A DNA stretch of 64,000 nt from Caulobacter sp. FWC26 (lineage in GTDB: Bacteria > Pseudomonadota > Alphaproteobacteria > Caulobacterales > Caulobacteraceae): assembly GCF_002742645.2 (NCBI RefSeq), contig NZ_CP033875.1, positions 3,512,001 to 3,576,000 on the forward strand, read 5' to 3'. The translations under genes and the position numbers were made by a program. The notes beneath the pieces were generated by a model that was not told the DNA's origin, did not search any database, and worked only from the letters and a program-made list of their open reading frames with translations. Below, in pieces: positions 37,418 to 48,209 of this stretch. Numbering within the stretch: the stretch's first letter is position 1; each line of letters opens with the position of its first letter.

Positions 37418-37888
37418 ATGGCCAAACAGCACGACTACACCAGCCTGATCGAATGGACCGGCGACCGAGGCCAGGGCACCCGCACCTATCGCGGCTATGA
37501 CCGCACCTGGAGCATCGCCACGCCGGGCAAGCCGCCGGTGCCGTGCTCGAACGATCCGCTACTGGGCGGCGACCCGACCCTGCACAATCCCGAGGACCTG
37601 CTGCTGTCCTCGCTGAGCGCCTGCCACATGCTCTGGTATCTGCACCTGGCCAGCACCGCCAGGATCGTGGTGCGCGGCTATCGCGACCAGCCGCTCGGCG
37701 TCGGCGAGAGCACGCCGGACGGAGCCGGCCGCTTTCTGCGCGCGACGCTGCGGCCGCACATCGTGGTGGAGGCCGGCGCCGACCTCGCCAAGGCCGACGC
37801 CATCCACCACGAGATTCACAAGGTCTGCTTCATCGCCCGCTCGGTGAACTTCCCGGTCGACTACGCAGCGACCTACGAGGAGGTCTGA
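37418..37888 (+). CDS. OsmC/Ohr-family peroxide-resistance protein
   Basis: A 156-residue thiol peroxidase-like protein. Two reactive cysteines are expected for the family; here they are in LSACHMLWYLH (about residue 68) and HKVCFIARSVNFP (about residue 136). The first strand region SLIEWTGDRGQGTRTYRGYD is typical of OsmC proteins. It probably reduces organic hydroperoxides. Position at the end of the oxidative island may reflect protection from peroxides produced by P450 uncoupling, an inference only. Confidence 0.88.
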   Translation: MAKQHDYTSLIEWTGDRGQGTRTYRGYDRTWSIATPGKPPVPCSNDPLLGGDPTLHNPEDLLLSSLSACHMLWYLHLASTARIVVRGYRDQPLGVGESTPDGAGRFLRATLRPHIVVEAGADLAKADAIHHEIHKVCFIARSVNFPVDYAATYEEV

Positions 37889-37939
37889 AGCCCGCGAAGG
37901 CGCTTGGGGTTCAAGACGCCGAGGAGGCGCCTAAGTCGC

Positions 37940-37965
37940 TCTCAAGCGCAAGAACGCGCTTGAGA
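37940..37965 (+). terminator. Hairpin after the OsmC gene
   Basis: TCTCAAGCGC (37940-37949) pairs perfectly with GCGCTTGAGA (37956-37965) around a 6-base loop, 52 bases after the stop. No strong T-run follows. Confidence 0.5.
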
Positions 37966-38042
37966 AGCGCCACCATCACCTTGCCTTAAGGCCCAGATCG
38001 TGGACCTGCTCGGCGCGCCAACGCCGACGAGAGAGTCCGAGC

Positions 38043-39353
38043 ATGCCCTTCGCCCCCAGCCGTCGCCAATTTCTGACCACCGCCGCAACCGGCGGGTCGG
38101 CCCTGATGGCCGGCGCGGGCGTCGCGCAAGCCGCGACGCCCGCAGCAGCGGCCCCGCTCGCCCCCAACTCGATCCCGGTCGCCGAGCTCCACCGCCAGTT
38201 CGACGTCGAGCCTGGCTATCACAATCTCGAGGCCGGCTACTGGAGCATGATGCCCCGCGTGACGGCCGAGGCCTTCGCGCGCAACACGGCGATGGTGAAC
38301 CGCGCCAACGCCATCTGGGCCCGCAACGTCCTGCCTGGCGGCGAGGGCTGGAACAGCGCCTTTCGGGCGGCGGAGGCGGCGATCGCGCGGCTGGTCGGCT
38401 GCGGCGCCGACGAGATCGCCTTGGCCCGCAGCGGGGCCGACGCCCTGCAGATGCTGATCACCAACTATAAGCCGCTGAGGGCCGGCGACGGCGTGATCTG
38501 CTGCGATCTGGACTACGACACCATGATCGCCGCCATGCGCTGGCTGGGCACGCACAAGGGCGCCAAGGTCGTCGAGTTCGCCATGCCCGAGCCCGCGACG
38601 ACGGCCAACATCCTGGCCGCCTATGAGGACGTGCTCAAGCGCACGCCGGAGGCCAAGCTGCTGCTGGTCACCCAGGTTTCCAACAAGACCGGCCTCGTCA
38701 CCCCCGTACGCGAGATCGTGGCCATGGCCCGGGCGCGGGGCGTGGACACCATCGTCGACGCCGCCCATGGCGTGGCCTGCCTGGACTTCCAACTGGAGGA
38801 CCTGGGCGCCGACTTCGTCGGCTGGTCGGTGCACAAATGGACCTCGGCGCCGCTCGGCACCGGCGCGATGTATATCCGCAAGAGCCGCCTCGCCGATATC
38901 GACATCGCCTTCGAGAACCGCAACTTTCCGGACGACAACATCAACACCCGCATCCCGTCGGGCACCGTGAACTTTGCTGCGGTCATGACCATCCCGACCG
39001 CCGTCGACTTCCATTTCGCCGTCGGCGGCGCGGCCAAGGAGGGGCACATGCGGGGCCTGCGCGACCGTTGGGTCCAGGCCGTGAGGGACCTCGCGAATGT
39101 CGAGATCTGCGTTCCCGACGATCCGGCCCGCTACTGCGCGATCACCAGTTTTCGCCTGAAAGGCATGACCACCGACGAGGCCGCGCGGCGGGTGCAAAAG
39201 CGCCTGTTCGACGCGCATCGCGTTCACACCATCTGGCGGGGGGGCGTCAGGAAGGCTCCGGTGATCCGCGTGACACCCGGCCTGTTCAGTACGCCCGCCG
39301 ACGTCGACGCCCTGGTCAAGGCCCTGCGGGCCGAGCACGCCATGCTGCTGTAA
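38043..39353 (+). CDS. Exported class V aminotransferase (isopenicillin N epimerase-like)
   Basis: A 436-residue PLP enzyme. It has a Tat-type leader (SRRQFLTTAATGGSALMAGA, then AQAA), which is unusual for this cytoplasm-typical fold and implies folded export to the periplasm. PLP motifs are DTIVDAAHGVACLDF (Asp) and GWSVHKWTSAPLGTG with the Schiff-base Lys in HKW. Substrate is unknown; related proteins include cysteine desulfurases and isopenicillin N epimerase. It faces the csbD gene convergently. Confidence 0.88.
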   Translation: MPFAPSRRQFLTTAATGGSALMAGAGVAQAATPAAAAPLAPNSIPVAELHRQFDVEPGYHNLEAGYWSMMPRVTAEAFARNTAMVNRANAIWARNVLPGGEGWNSAFRAAEAAIARLVGCGADEIALARSGADALQMLITNYKPLRAGDGVICCDLDYDTMIAAMRWLGTHKGAKVVEFAMPEPATTANILAAYEDVLKRTPEAKLLLVTQVSNKTGLVTPVREIVAMARARGVDTIVDAAHGVACLDFQLEDLGADFVGWSVHKWTSAPLGTGAMYIRKSRLADIDIAFENRNFPDDNINTRIPSGTVNFAAVMTIPTAVDFHFAVGGAAKEGHMRGLRDRWVQAVRDLANVEICVPDDPARYCAITSFRLKGMTTDEAARRVQKRLFDAHRVHTIWRGGVRKAPVIRVTPGLFSTPADVDALVKALRAEHAMLL

Positions 39354-39360
39354 ACGCAAA

Positions 39361-39386
39361 CGGCCGCCGGATCGCTCCGGCGGCCG
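39361..39386. terminator. Hairpin between convergent aminotransferase and csbD genes
   Basis: CGGCCGCCGG (39361-39370) with CCGGCGGCCG (39377-39386), loop ATCGCT. On the minus strand it is followed by TTTGCGTTT, so it may terminate csbD. Confidence 0.6.
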
Positions 39387-39408
39387 ATACGTCAGTCTTA
39401 GCGGGCGC

Positions 39409-39591
39409 TTAGTGCTTGATCGCGTCGCCGATCTTGTCCTGGGCCTTGCCGATCTTGTTCTGCATGTCGCCCTTGGTCTTCTGGATCGCGCCTTCGGCTT
39501 CGAGCTTCTCGTTGCCGGTCGCCTTGCCGACGGCTTCCTTGGCCGCGCCCACACCCTTGTCGATCGCGCCTTCGATACGATTGCTGCTCAT
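39409..39591 (-). CDS. CsbD-like small stress protein
   Basis: A 60-residue very hydrophilic protein: MSSNRIEGAIDKGVGAAKEA and then VGKATGNEKLEAEGAIQKTK, repeated charged Lys/Glu helices with GD spacing. This is the CsbD family fold, general-stress induced in Bacillus. The ATG at 39591 matches other family members. Function is unknown. The serine protease gene lies upstream on the same strand, 67 bases away. Confidence 0.9.
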   Translation of the reverse strand: MSSNRIEGAIDKGVGAAKEAVGKATGNEKLEAEGAIQKTKGDMQNKIGKAQDKIGDAIKH

Positions 39592-39658
39592 GACTCGCTC
39601 CTCTGCGTCGCTGTTGTGCGTCGCGGAAGAAAACGAGGACGGCGCCATTAGGGTTCCG

Positions 39659-40507
39659 TCAGCGGTTGGCGCCAATCGCTGCGGCCGGCGTGGAGACCGA
39701 GGCGATCACAGGCGCGGGAGGGAACGGCGGTCGAGACGCCCGCGCCTGAGTCACGGCGCCGCCGGGCATCTGGTCGATCAGCGCCAAGGTCTCGCGGATG
39801 AACTTGGCGTGGGTGACGATGCCGATTTCCAGGCGCTCGCCCGAAAGCTCGACCTGCTGGGTCAGCACCCCCGCGATAAACTGCACGTCCTGGGCCTCGT
39901 TGGCGCCGGGGCGACGCCGCCCGGCCTGCGCCATGAACACCGGTCCGCCCGAGTTCCCCGGGAACACCGCGAAGTCCAACAGGAAGGTCGGGAAATCGGC
40001 CGACGGGGTCAGCGGGTACGAGGCGACCCGCCCGGAGCGCAGGATAGGAAACCCGGCGGGATTGGCCGACAGCCCCCGCGGAAAGCCCAGGGCCATCATC
40101 TCGTCGCCAGGGCCAAGGTTGAAGTCGCTGAAGGTGTCGTCCTTGGCCAGATAGTTCAGCGGGATCGCCGCGCGAACGAACTCCTGCGGCGCCTCGACCA
40201 CCATGGCCGCGATGTCGCGCGTGGGGTGCTTGACCCAGAGGGGATGATCGCCGTTGCGGATCTGCAGGGCCTCGGGATCGTAGCGCCAGACCCGGTCGGC
40301 GCTCTGGACGCGATAGCCGATCCTGGCCGTCACCGACGGCATCTTTTCCAGAACATGCGCGGCGGTGATCAGGATCGTGCGCGGCTTGCCGTCCGGCGCG
40401 ATGTCGGCGATCAGGAAGCCGGTTCCGACGGTGCGAGACCCGTCAGCCAACGGCTGTTCCAACTGGACCGTCGCCTTGATCAGGTCGACGGACAGGTCCA
40501 CCGGCAT
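39659..40507 (-). CDS. Trypsin-like serine protease
   Basis: A 282-residue protein with the chymotrypsin/Deg-type triad: His in ILITAAHVLEKM, Asp in HPTRDIAAMVVEA, and Ser in VFPGNSGGPVFM. No PDZ domain follows; the C-terminus is a Pro/Ala-rich tail of about 40 residues. There is no recognisable signal peptide after the ATG at 40507, so cytoplasmic location or leaderless export is possible. It is divergent from the oligopeptidase gene with 128 bases between. Confidence 0.82.
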   Translation of the reverse strand: MPVDLSVDLIKATVQLEQPLADGSRTVGTGFLIADIAPDGKPRTILITAAHVLEKMPSVTARIGYRVQSADRVWRYDPEALQIRNGDHPLWVKHPTRDIAAMVVEAPQEFVRAAIPLNYLAKDDTFSDFNLGPGDEMMALGFPRGLSANPAGFPILRSGRVASYPLTPSADFPTFLLDFAVFPGNSGGPVFMAQAGRRRPGANEAQDVQFIAGVLTQQVELSGERLEIGIVTHAKFIRETLALIDQMPGGAVTQARASRPPFPPAPVIASVSTPAAAIGANR

Positions 40508-40635
40508 GTCGCCCCCCCTTGTTACGCTACGACAGACTAGCCCGACGCTTGAGGGAGTTTGACCACAGCGGTCACGCACCGCAAGTTGTCGTTGTGCCGC
40601 ACGCGCGGGGTGTTCGAGCTACGGGGAATTCACGC

Positions 40636-42828
40636 ATGGATCGACGTCAGATGATGACGGGGGCCGCCGCGGCGCTTACGTCATCGACCACACTCTTGTC
40701 TGGAACAGCTTTCGGATCCCCCATGACCGCCGACAACGCCGCCCGCCCCGCGCCGCCCGTGGCCAAGAAGATTCCGAAGACCATCACCCAGCTGGGCCGC
40801 ACGCGGACCGACGACTACGCCTGGATGAAGGACGACAACTGGCAGAAGGTCCTGCGTGATCCCAGCCTGATCAAGGCCGACGTCAAGGAACACCTGACCG
40901 CCGAGAACGCCTACACCAAGGCCATGCTGGCCCCGACCGAGGCGCTGCAGGCGGCGATGTTCGAAGAGATGAAGGGCCGCATCAAGGAGGACGACGCCAG
41001 CGTCCCGGCCAAGGACGGTCCGTTCGAATACTACACCCGCTACGACAAGGGCGCGCAGCATCCGGTCCACGCGCGCAAACCGGTGGGAGGCGGCGTCGAA
41101 GAGGTGCTGCTGGACGAAGAGAAGGAAGCCAAGGGCAAGGCCTTCTATCAGGTCGGCGCGGCCAGCCATTCGCCCGACCACAAGCTCTACGCCTGGGCCG
41201 TCGACGAACAGGGCTCGGAAGTCTACCGCATCCACGTGAAGGACCTGGCGACCGGCGCGATGCTGGGCGAGGCCGTGGAAAGCACCACCGGCGACTTCTG
41301 CTTCTCGCCCGATGGCCAGTGGCTGTTCTGGACGTTCCGGGACGACAACGGCCGCCCAGCCAAGATCTACCGCCGCCCCGTCAAGGGCGCGGCTAAGGAC
41401 GACGTGCTGATCTATGACGAGCCGGACGAAGGCTTCTTCATCGGCGTCGGCGTCACGAGCTCCGAGAAGTACGTCGTCATCTCCTGCGGCAATCAGGAGA
41501 CCAGCGAGGCGTTGATCATCCCCGCCGCCAACCCGACCGCCAAGCCGGTGGTGTTTCACCCGCGCGAGGTGGGGGTGCGCTACGAGGTCGAGCACTGGAA
41601 CGACCACTGGGTGATCCGCACCAACGCCGACGGCGCTGTCGACTGGAAGCTGGTCACCACGCCGGAGAGCGCCACCGGCAAAGCCCACTGGAAGGACTGG
41701 GTGGCCCACAAGCCCGGCCGCCTGATCTCCGGGACCATGGCCTTCAAGACCTGGTTCGTGCGCCTGGAAAAGGTCGACGCCCTCAACCGCGTCGTCGTCA
41801 CGGCCAAGGACGGCGCCGAGCACGCCATCGCCTTCGACGAGGCCGCCTACGCCCTGTCGCTGGAAGGCGGCTACGAGTACGACACCGACACGGTGCGCTT
41901 CGTCTACAACTCGATGACCACGCCGCGTCAGTGGTTCGACTACGACATGAAGAGCCGCCAGCGCACCCTGCGCAAGACCCAGGAGATCCCCTCGGGCCAC
42001 GATCCGTCGCAGTACGAGACTCGCCGCCTCAACGCCAAGGCCGCCGACGGCGCCGAGGTGCCGATCTTCGTCCTGATGAAGAAGGGAACCAAGCTGGACG
42101 GCACGGCGCCGCTGCTGCTGTACGGCTATGGCAGCTATGGCATCGCGATGGAGCCCAGCTTCTCGATCCGTAATTTCAGCCTGGTGGACCGGGGCTGGAT
42201 CTGGGCCACGGCCTGCCCGCGCGGCGGCTCGGAAAAGGGCTGGAGCTGGTTCCTGGACGGCAAGAAGTTCAAGAAGAAGAACACCTTCACCGACTTCATC
42301 GCCTGCGCCGAGCACCTGCACGCGGCCGGCTACGGCAAGCCCGCCAATACGGTCGCCTATGGCGGCTCGGCCGGCGGCCTCTTGATGGGCGCGATCACCA
42401 ACATGCGTCCCGACCTGTTCGCCGGGATCATCGCGGCAGTGCCGTTCGTCGACGTGGTCAACACCATGAGCGACACCACCCTGCCCCTGACCCCGCCGGA
42501 GTGGCCCGAATGGGGCAACCCGCTGGAGGACAAGCAGGCCTACGACTACATCGCCAGCTATTCGCCGTACGACAACATCGGGCCCAAGCCCTATCCGGCC
42601 ATCCTGGCCACCGGCGGCCTGTCGGACCCGCGCGTCACCTACTGGGAGCCCGAAAAGTGGGTCGCCAAGCTGCGGCCGGCCACCACCAGCGGCAATCCGG
42701 TGCTGCTGAAGATCAACATGGAGGCCGGACACGGCGGCGCCTCCGGACGCTTCGACTTCCTCAAGGAGATCGCGCTGGACTACGCCTTCGCCGTCTGGGC
42801 GGTGGAGAAGGGGTGGAAGACCGCGTGA
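40636..42828 (+). CDS. Prolyl oligopeptidase family protease (oligopeptidase B, S9A)
   Basis: A 730-residue enzyme. An N-terminal Tat-like leader (DRRQMMTGAAAALTSSTTLL) precedes a seven-bladed propeller (about 60-440). The catalytic domain has YGSYGIAMEPSFSIR, the region RGGSEKGWSWF, and the nucleophile motif AYGGSAGGLLMGA (Ser), Asp in SDPRVTYWEPEKW and His in AGHGGASGRFD. Oligopeptidase B cleaves short peptides after basic residues. The leader suggests a periplasmic location, unlike the cytoplasmic E. coli enzyme. The stop overlaps the GNAT start (GTGA). Confidence 0.92.
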   Translation: MDRRQMMTGAAAALTSSTTLLSGTAFGSPMTADNAARPAPPVAKKIPKTITQLGRTRTDDYAWMKDDNWQKVLRDPSLIKADVKEHLTAENAYTKAMLAPTEALQAAMFEEMKGRIKEDDASVPAKDGPFEYYTRYDKGAQHPVHARKPVGGGVEEVLLDEEKEAKGKAFYQVGAASHSPDHKLYAWAVDEQGSEVYRIHVKDLATGAMLGEAVESTTGDFCFSPDGQWLFWTFRDDNGRPAKIYRRPVKGAAKDDVLIYDEPDEGFFIGVGVTSSEKYVVISCGNQETSEALIIPAANPTAKPVVFHPREVGVRYEVEHWNDHWVIRTNADGAVDWKLVTTPESATGKAHWKDWVAHKPGRLISGTMAFKTWFVRLEKVDALNRVVVTAKDGAEHAIAFDEAAYALSLEGGYEYDTDTVRFVYNSMTTPRQWFDYDMKSRQRTLRKTQEIPSGHDPSQYETRRLNAKAADGAEVPIFVLMKKGTKLDGTAPLLLYGYGSYGIAMEPSFSIRNFSLVDRGWIWATACPRGGSEKGWSWFLDGKKFKKKNTFTDFIACAEHLHAAGYGKPANTVAYGGSAGGLLMGAITNMRPDLFAGIIAAVPFVDVVNTMSDTTLPLTPPEWPEWGNPLEDKQAYDYIASYSPYDNIGPKPYPAILATGGLSDPRVTYWEPEKWVAKLRPATTSGNPVLLKINMEAGHGGASGRFDFLKEIALDYAFAVWAVEKGWKTA

Positions 42829-43376
42829 GCGTCGTGATCCGGGCGTCGACCGACGCCGACCTACCGGCCATCACGGCCATCTACGGCTGGAACGTGCTGA
42901 ACGGCCTGGGCACCTTCGAGGAGATCCCGCCGGACGCCGCCGAAATGGCGCGCCGGCGGCAGGGCTTCCTCGAGCGCGGCCTGCCCTATCTGGTCGCCGA
43001 GTTGGGCGGCAAGGTGGTCGGCTACTGCTACGCCGGCCCGTTCCGGCTGCGGGCGGCCTATCGCTACACGGTCGAGGACAGCGTCTATGTCGCGCCCGAG
43101 GCGGTCGGCGCCGGCGTTGGCAAGGCGCTGCTCGCCGCGTTGATCGCAGCCTGCGAGGCCTTGGGCCTGCGGCAAATGTGCGCAGTCATCGGCGACAGCG
43201 GCAACGCCGCGTCGATCGCGCTGCACGCCGCACTTGGCTTTGAAAAGAAAGGGATTTTCCCGGATATGGGCTATAAGTTCGGCCGCTGGGTCGACCTCGT
43301 CTGGATGCAGCGGCCGCTGAATGGCGGCGGCGCCGCCCCGCCAGACGCCCCCGGAATGAGCTTGAGCGGGGTTTAG
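42825..43376 (+). CDS. GNAT acetyltransferase (phosphinothricin/PAT-like)
   Basis: A 183-residue GCN5-type N-acetyltransferase. The starting VIRASTDADLPAITAIYGWN and the acetyl-CoA-binding VYVAPEAVGAGVGKALLAAL region resemble the bar/pat family, which acetylates phosphinothricin or methionine derivatives. The tail SIALHAALGFEKKGIFPDMG is the standard motif B. It starts GTG and overlaps the oligopeptidase stop. The last 15 residues are Gly/Pro-rich. Real substrate unknown. Confidence 0.85.
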   Translation: MSVVIRASTDADLPAITAIYGWNVLNGLGTFEEIPPDAAEMARRRQGFLERGLPYLVAELGGKVVGYCYAGPFRLRAAYRYTVEDSVYVAPEAVGAGVGKALLAALIAACEALGLRQMCAVIGDSGNAASIALHAALGFEKKGIFPDMGYKFGRWVDLVWMQRPLNGGGAAPPDAPGMSLSGV

Positions 43377-43430
43377 GCGAACGCCGTCACATCAGAGTTT
43401 AACCTGTCCATGCGCGTACTGTTCGCCAAC

Positions 43431-43535
43431 TAGAGCGTTCCGCGACCTGACGGCGTCAGGCGTGAGCTCTGGCCTTTCGTTTGACGCATTTTTCTTCACG
43501 CGAACCGGGACCGCTTCGCTTGAGAAATGCTCTAG
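43431..43535. repeat. AGAGC-type palindromic element (family D) upstream of the kinase
   Basis: TAGAGCG at 43431 and GCTCTAG at 43529-43535 bound a composite element containing TTTGACGCATTTTTCTTCACGC and CGAACCGG. From memory, the GACGC-TTCTTCACGCGAACCGG core recurs widely in alphaproteobacterial genomes. It abuts the start of the hybrid kinase gene. Confidence 0.75.
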
Positions 43536-43552
43536 CTGATCGGGGTTCGGGC

Positions 43553-45376
<1,824 letters not shown>

Positions 45377-45382
45377 AGCCGG

Positions 45383-45411
45383 TCTGGTTCAGATGGAACC
45401 TCTGAACCAGA
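45383..45411 (+). terminator. Perfect hairpin after the hybrid kinase
   Basis: TCTGGTTCAGA (45383-45393) and TCTGAACCAGA (45401-45411) pair over 11 bases with a 7-base loop, just after the kinase stop. There is no T-run. It may be a stability element or related to the AGAGC repeats. Confidence 0.5.
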
Positions 45412-45430
45412 TGAATAGACAGCGCGCACG

Positions 45431-45459
45431 AAAAAGGGGGACGCCGCCGCGCCCCCCTT
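45431..45459 (-). terminator. Rho-independent terminator of the second MucR gene
   Basis: AAGGGGG (45434-45440) with CCCCCTT (45453-45459) forms a GC stem on the minus strand and is followed by a T5 run. It lies about 30 bases after the mucR stop. Confidence 0.75.
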
Positions 45460-45485
45460 CCCGTTACTTCGCAGGCTTGGGTCGA

Positions 45486-45920
45486 TCAGCCCTTGCGGCC
45501 GCGCGTGGTCTTGCCCTTGCGACCGCCCTGACCCAGGCCCAAGGCCTTGGCCATCTGCGAGCGCGCTTCGCTGTAGGCGGGCGCGGTCGTCGGATAGTCG
45601 TTGGGCAGACCCCACTTGGCCTTGTACTCGGCCACGGTCATGCCGTGGGTGGTCAGGTGGCGCTTCAGCGTCTTGTAGGGCTTGCCGTCCTCGAAGCTGA
45701 TCAGCGCTTCGGGCGTGATGCTCTTGCGAATCTGGGCCGGGGTCGCCTTGGTGACCACCTCGACGGTGGGCGCCGGCGGCGAGCCGATGCCGGCCAGCGC
45801 GTCGTGCGTCGCCCGGATCAGCGCCGGAAGTTCGGACACCGGCGTGGAGTTATTGGCCACATAGTTGGCGACGATTTCAGCGGTAAGCTCGATGAGGGTA
45901 GCTTTATCTTCCACGATCAT
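45486..45920 (-). CDS. mucR: MucR/Ros-family transcriptional regulator (copy 2)
   Basis: A 144-residue regulator starting MIVEDKATLIELTAEIVANY. The C-terminal Ros/MucR core KSITPEALISFEDGKPYKTL continuing to KRHLTTHGMTVAEYKAKWGLP and a basic tail (GQGGRKGKTTRGRKG) parallel copy 1 at 28805. Here the first zinc ligand Cys of copy 1 is replaced by Ser (LISFEDG versus LICLEDG), a feature seen in several alphaproteobacterial MucR proteins. Upstream lies a large AT-rich gap (45921-46298) with an inverted repeat that may be autoregulatory. Confidence 0.93.
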   Translation of the reverse strand: MIVEDKATLIELTAEIVANYVANNSTPVSELPALIRATHDALAGIGSPPAPTVEVVTKATPAQIRKSITPEALISFEDGKPYKTLKRHLTTHGMTVAEYKAKWGLPNDYPTTAPAYSEARSQMAKALGLGQGGRKGKTTRGRKG

Positions 45921-46298
45921 AACTCCATTCCCCTTTGCGCCCGGCATTACACGCTAGCCTCAGAAAAACAAGTAGTTTGAGACTAAAATCAAACTTGTTT
46001 CGTGAATTGCTGTAACAATTGAGACGGATTTATCGCCAAGGACATGGCGAAATTTCGGGCAATTAAAGCGATGAACACCCGGCGATCACGAGCGCTACAG
46101 CAGCCTCAACCGCGCCAGGCGCGCCTCTATCTCGCCATCGCGAACTGCACTTGGACTGACATAACGCTAATCGATGAATACGTCGCAGCGAGACCGCACT
46201 GACGTTCGCGACGACAAGACCCCATGTCGAAAGCCGAGGAGCCGTCGGACTAGAGCTTTTTCTGACGACGAGCCGGCTCGACTTCGTCGGAAAATGCT
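45921..46298. other. AT-rich non-coding gap upstream of mucR copy 2
   Basis: About 378 bases without a gene, with AT-rich segments unusual for this genome. It holds the perfect inverted repeat AGTTTGA-N8-TCAAACT (45974-45980, 45989-45995), likely part of the mucR promoter, and the family D element at 46251-46302 that overlaps the stop codon of the ABC ATPase gene. No other feature could be recognised. Confidence 0.6.
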
Positions 46299-46302
46299 TT
46301 AG
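46251..46302. repeat. AGAGC-type palindromic element (family D)
   Basis: TAGAGCTTTTTCTGACGA with TCGTCGGAAAATGCTTTAG, an imperfect palindrome around GAGCCGGCTC. It overlaps the stop codon of the exporter ATPase. Confidence 0.75.
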
Positions 46303-47003
46303 CGCGCCACGCCAGGATCGCGCACGTTGGACGCCAGCTTGCCGTCACTGAGCGTCAAGCGGCGGCCACATCGCGCCGCGACACCGTCATCGTGCGTGCA
46401 GATCAGGAAGGTGGCGCCGTCCTCTCGGTTGACCTCGCGCATCAGGTCCAGGACCCGGTCAGCCGATTCTCGATCCAGATTGCCTGTAGGTTCATCGGCG
46501 ATGATCAGGTCGGGCCGGTTCATCAAGGCGCGGGCGATGGCGACGCGCTGCTTCTGCCCGCCCGAAAGCCGCGCAGCCGGAAAATCGATACGATCTTCCA
46601 GGCCCACCCGCGCCAGCAGATCGCGCGCGCGGACGCGCATCGCGCGCGAGATGCCCCCGCCCGGCGCGGCGGCCGGAAAGGCGACGTTCTCCATCGCCGT
46701 GAAGTCCGGCAGCAGGTGATGGAACTGGAAGACAAAGCCCAAGCGCTGATTACGGAATCGCGCCCGCATCCGCTCGGACAGGTCATCGACCCGCTCACCG
46801 CTGATGCTCAGGGTTCCAGACGTTGGGCGAAGCAAAAGGCCGATGATCGACAAGAGAGTCGACTTCCCCGATCCAGACGCCCCGACCATCGCGACGAGCT
46901 CGCCCTGGCCCAGCGTCAGGTCGATGCACTTTAGGACCCGGGTTTCCTCATCGCCGTTGTGAAAGACCATCTCGATCCCACGGGCTTCGATCACGTTGGT
47001 CAT
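46299..47003 (-). CDS. ABC exporter ATPase (LolD/MacB/DevA type)
   Basis: A 234-residue ATP-binding subunit. Walker A is [15 protein letters not shown], the Q-loop region follows [20 protein letters not shown], the signature is [16 protein letters not shown], and Walker B is [12 protein letters not shown]. It overlaps the permease start by four bases. With the permease and membrane-fusion protein it forms a tripartite exporter of the MacAB/DevBCA group rather than LolCDE, because a HlyD-type adaptor is encoded beside it. Confidence 0.9.
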   Translation of the reverse strand: MTNVIEARGIEMVFHNGDEETRVLKCIDLTLGQGELVAMVGASGSGKSTLLSIIGLLLRPTSGTLSISGERVDDLSERMRARFRNQRLGFVFQFHHLLPDFTAMENVAFPAAAPGGGISRAMRVRARDLLARVGLEDRIDFPAARLSGGQKQRVAIARALMNRPDLIIADEPTGNLDRESADRVLDLMREVNREDGATFLICTHDDGVAARCGRRLTLSDGKLASNVRDPGVAR

Positions 47004-48205
47004 TGCTGAATGGCCTCCAGCGGATCGATCTTCGAGGCCGAACGCGCAGGCAGGATCGAGGCGATCACCGCGCCCAGGGTGGTGAGCACCAGCGCCGCCG
47101 CATAGCCGCCCTGGCGGGGCGCGATCGGCAGGATCGACGTGCCGTCCGGCCGGGTGACGCCCTCAAGCCAGATGCAAAGCCCATAGCCCGACGCGCAGCC
47201 AAGCACCGCGCCGACCAGGCCGATCAACAGGCCCTGCAGCAGAAACACCCACAGGATGAACCCGCCCGGCACGCCAAAGGCGCGCATGATCCCGACCTCA
47301 CTGCGTCGCCTGTAAGCCGACAGGACAAGCGCGCTGGCCACGCCGATGATGATCGAAATCAGCGAGAAGATCTGGATCATCGTGCCGGTCTGGCCTTGAG
47401 CCTTCAGGGCGTCCTCAAGGCCGACGTTCTTTTCCTGCCAGGGCGTGGCGCGCAGGCCCGTCGCCTGGCCCAGAAAGCGGGCCGCGGCCCGGGCGTCCTG
47501 AGGGTCCTTGAGCTTGACCTCGATGTTGGTCACGCCCTCGGGCAGGTCGAACAGCGGCCTTGCAGTTTGCAGCGACAGGAAGGCGACACGTTCGTCGAGG
47601 CTCTGGAGACCGGTGCGGAACACACCTCGGATGGTCAATTGCCGCTCCACGCCGCGCTCGGTCCGCAGCAGGACAGACTGTCCCGCGCCGAGGCCCAACT
47701 CCTCGGCCATGCGCACGCCGATCAAGAGACCGTTCGCGCCAAGATCGCCGTCGCCTTCGATGATCTTCGGCGTGATGGGGGAAATGGCGTCGATCCCCTG
47801 CGGCTCAACGCCGATCACCGCCACGGGGGCGACCGCCTCGCTCTTGACCAGGAAGGCGCTGCCGGAAATCTGCGGGCTGATCGCCGAAACCTCGGGATTG
47901 GCGCGCAGCAGATCGACCACCATGGGCCAGTCGCGGATCTGCTGACGCTGGAAGGTCGAGACCAGGGCCACCGACTCCACCGGCAGTTCCGGTCCCGGCA
48001 GCACCCGGGCCACCCGCGTGGCGGGCTGCAAACTGACATGGGCGCTATTGCCGGTCACCTGATCGGTCAGCCTCACGGCCAGGCCCGCGATCAGGGCGGT
48101 AATGAAGATGAACACGGTCACGCCCAGCGCCACCCCCGCAATCAGCAACAGTGTCTGCGAGGGGTTGGACAGCAGGTAGCGGCGGGCGACCTTGAACGTG
48201 AACAC
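47000..48205 (-). CDS. ABC exporter permease (FtsX/MacB/DevC type)
   Basis: A 401-residue permease with an N-terminal membrane helix (TLLLIAGVALGVTVFIFITA), a large periplasmic domain, then three C-terminal helices (about 275-395) as in the MacB/FtsX fold. The periplasmic part has SLQTARPLFDLPEGVTNIEV. It starts 4 bases after the fusion protein and overlaps the ATPase start. Likely substrates are lipids, peptides or a small molecule; not determinable here. Confidence 0.9.
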   Translation of the reverse strand: MFTFKVARRYLLSNPSQTLLLIAGVALGVTVFIFITALIAGLAVRLTDQVTGNSAHVSLQPATRVARVLPGPELPVESVALVSTFQRQQIRDWPMVVDLLRANPEVSAISPQISGSAFLVKSEAVAPVAVIGVEPQGIDAISPITPKIIEGDGDLGANGLLIGVRMAEELGLGAGQSVLLRTERGVERQLTIRGVFRTGLQSLDERVAFLSLQTARPLFDLPEGVTNIEVKLKDPQDARAAARFLGQATGLRATPWQEKNVGLEDALKAQGQTGTMIQIFSLISIIIGVASALVLSAYRRRSEVGIMRAFGVPGGFILWVFLLQGLLIGLVGAVLGCASGYGLCIWLEGVTRPDGTSILPIAPRQGGYAAALVLTTLGAVIASILPARSASKIDPLEAIQQ

Positions 48206-48209
48206 GGGG

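Noticed and set aside
46299..48205. LolCDE identity for the ABC genes
   Set aside because: The ATPase resembles LolD, but there is one permease and an upstream HlyD/MacA-type adaptor in the same operon, which fits MacAB/DevBCA exporters better.
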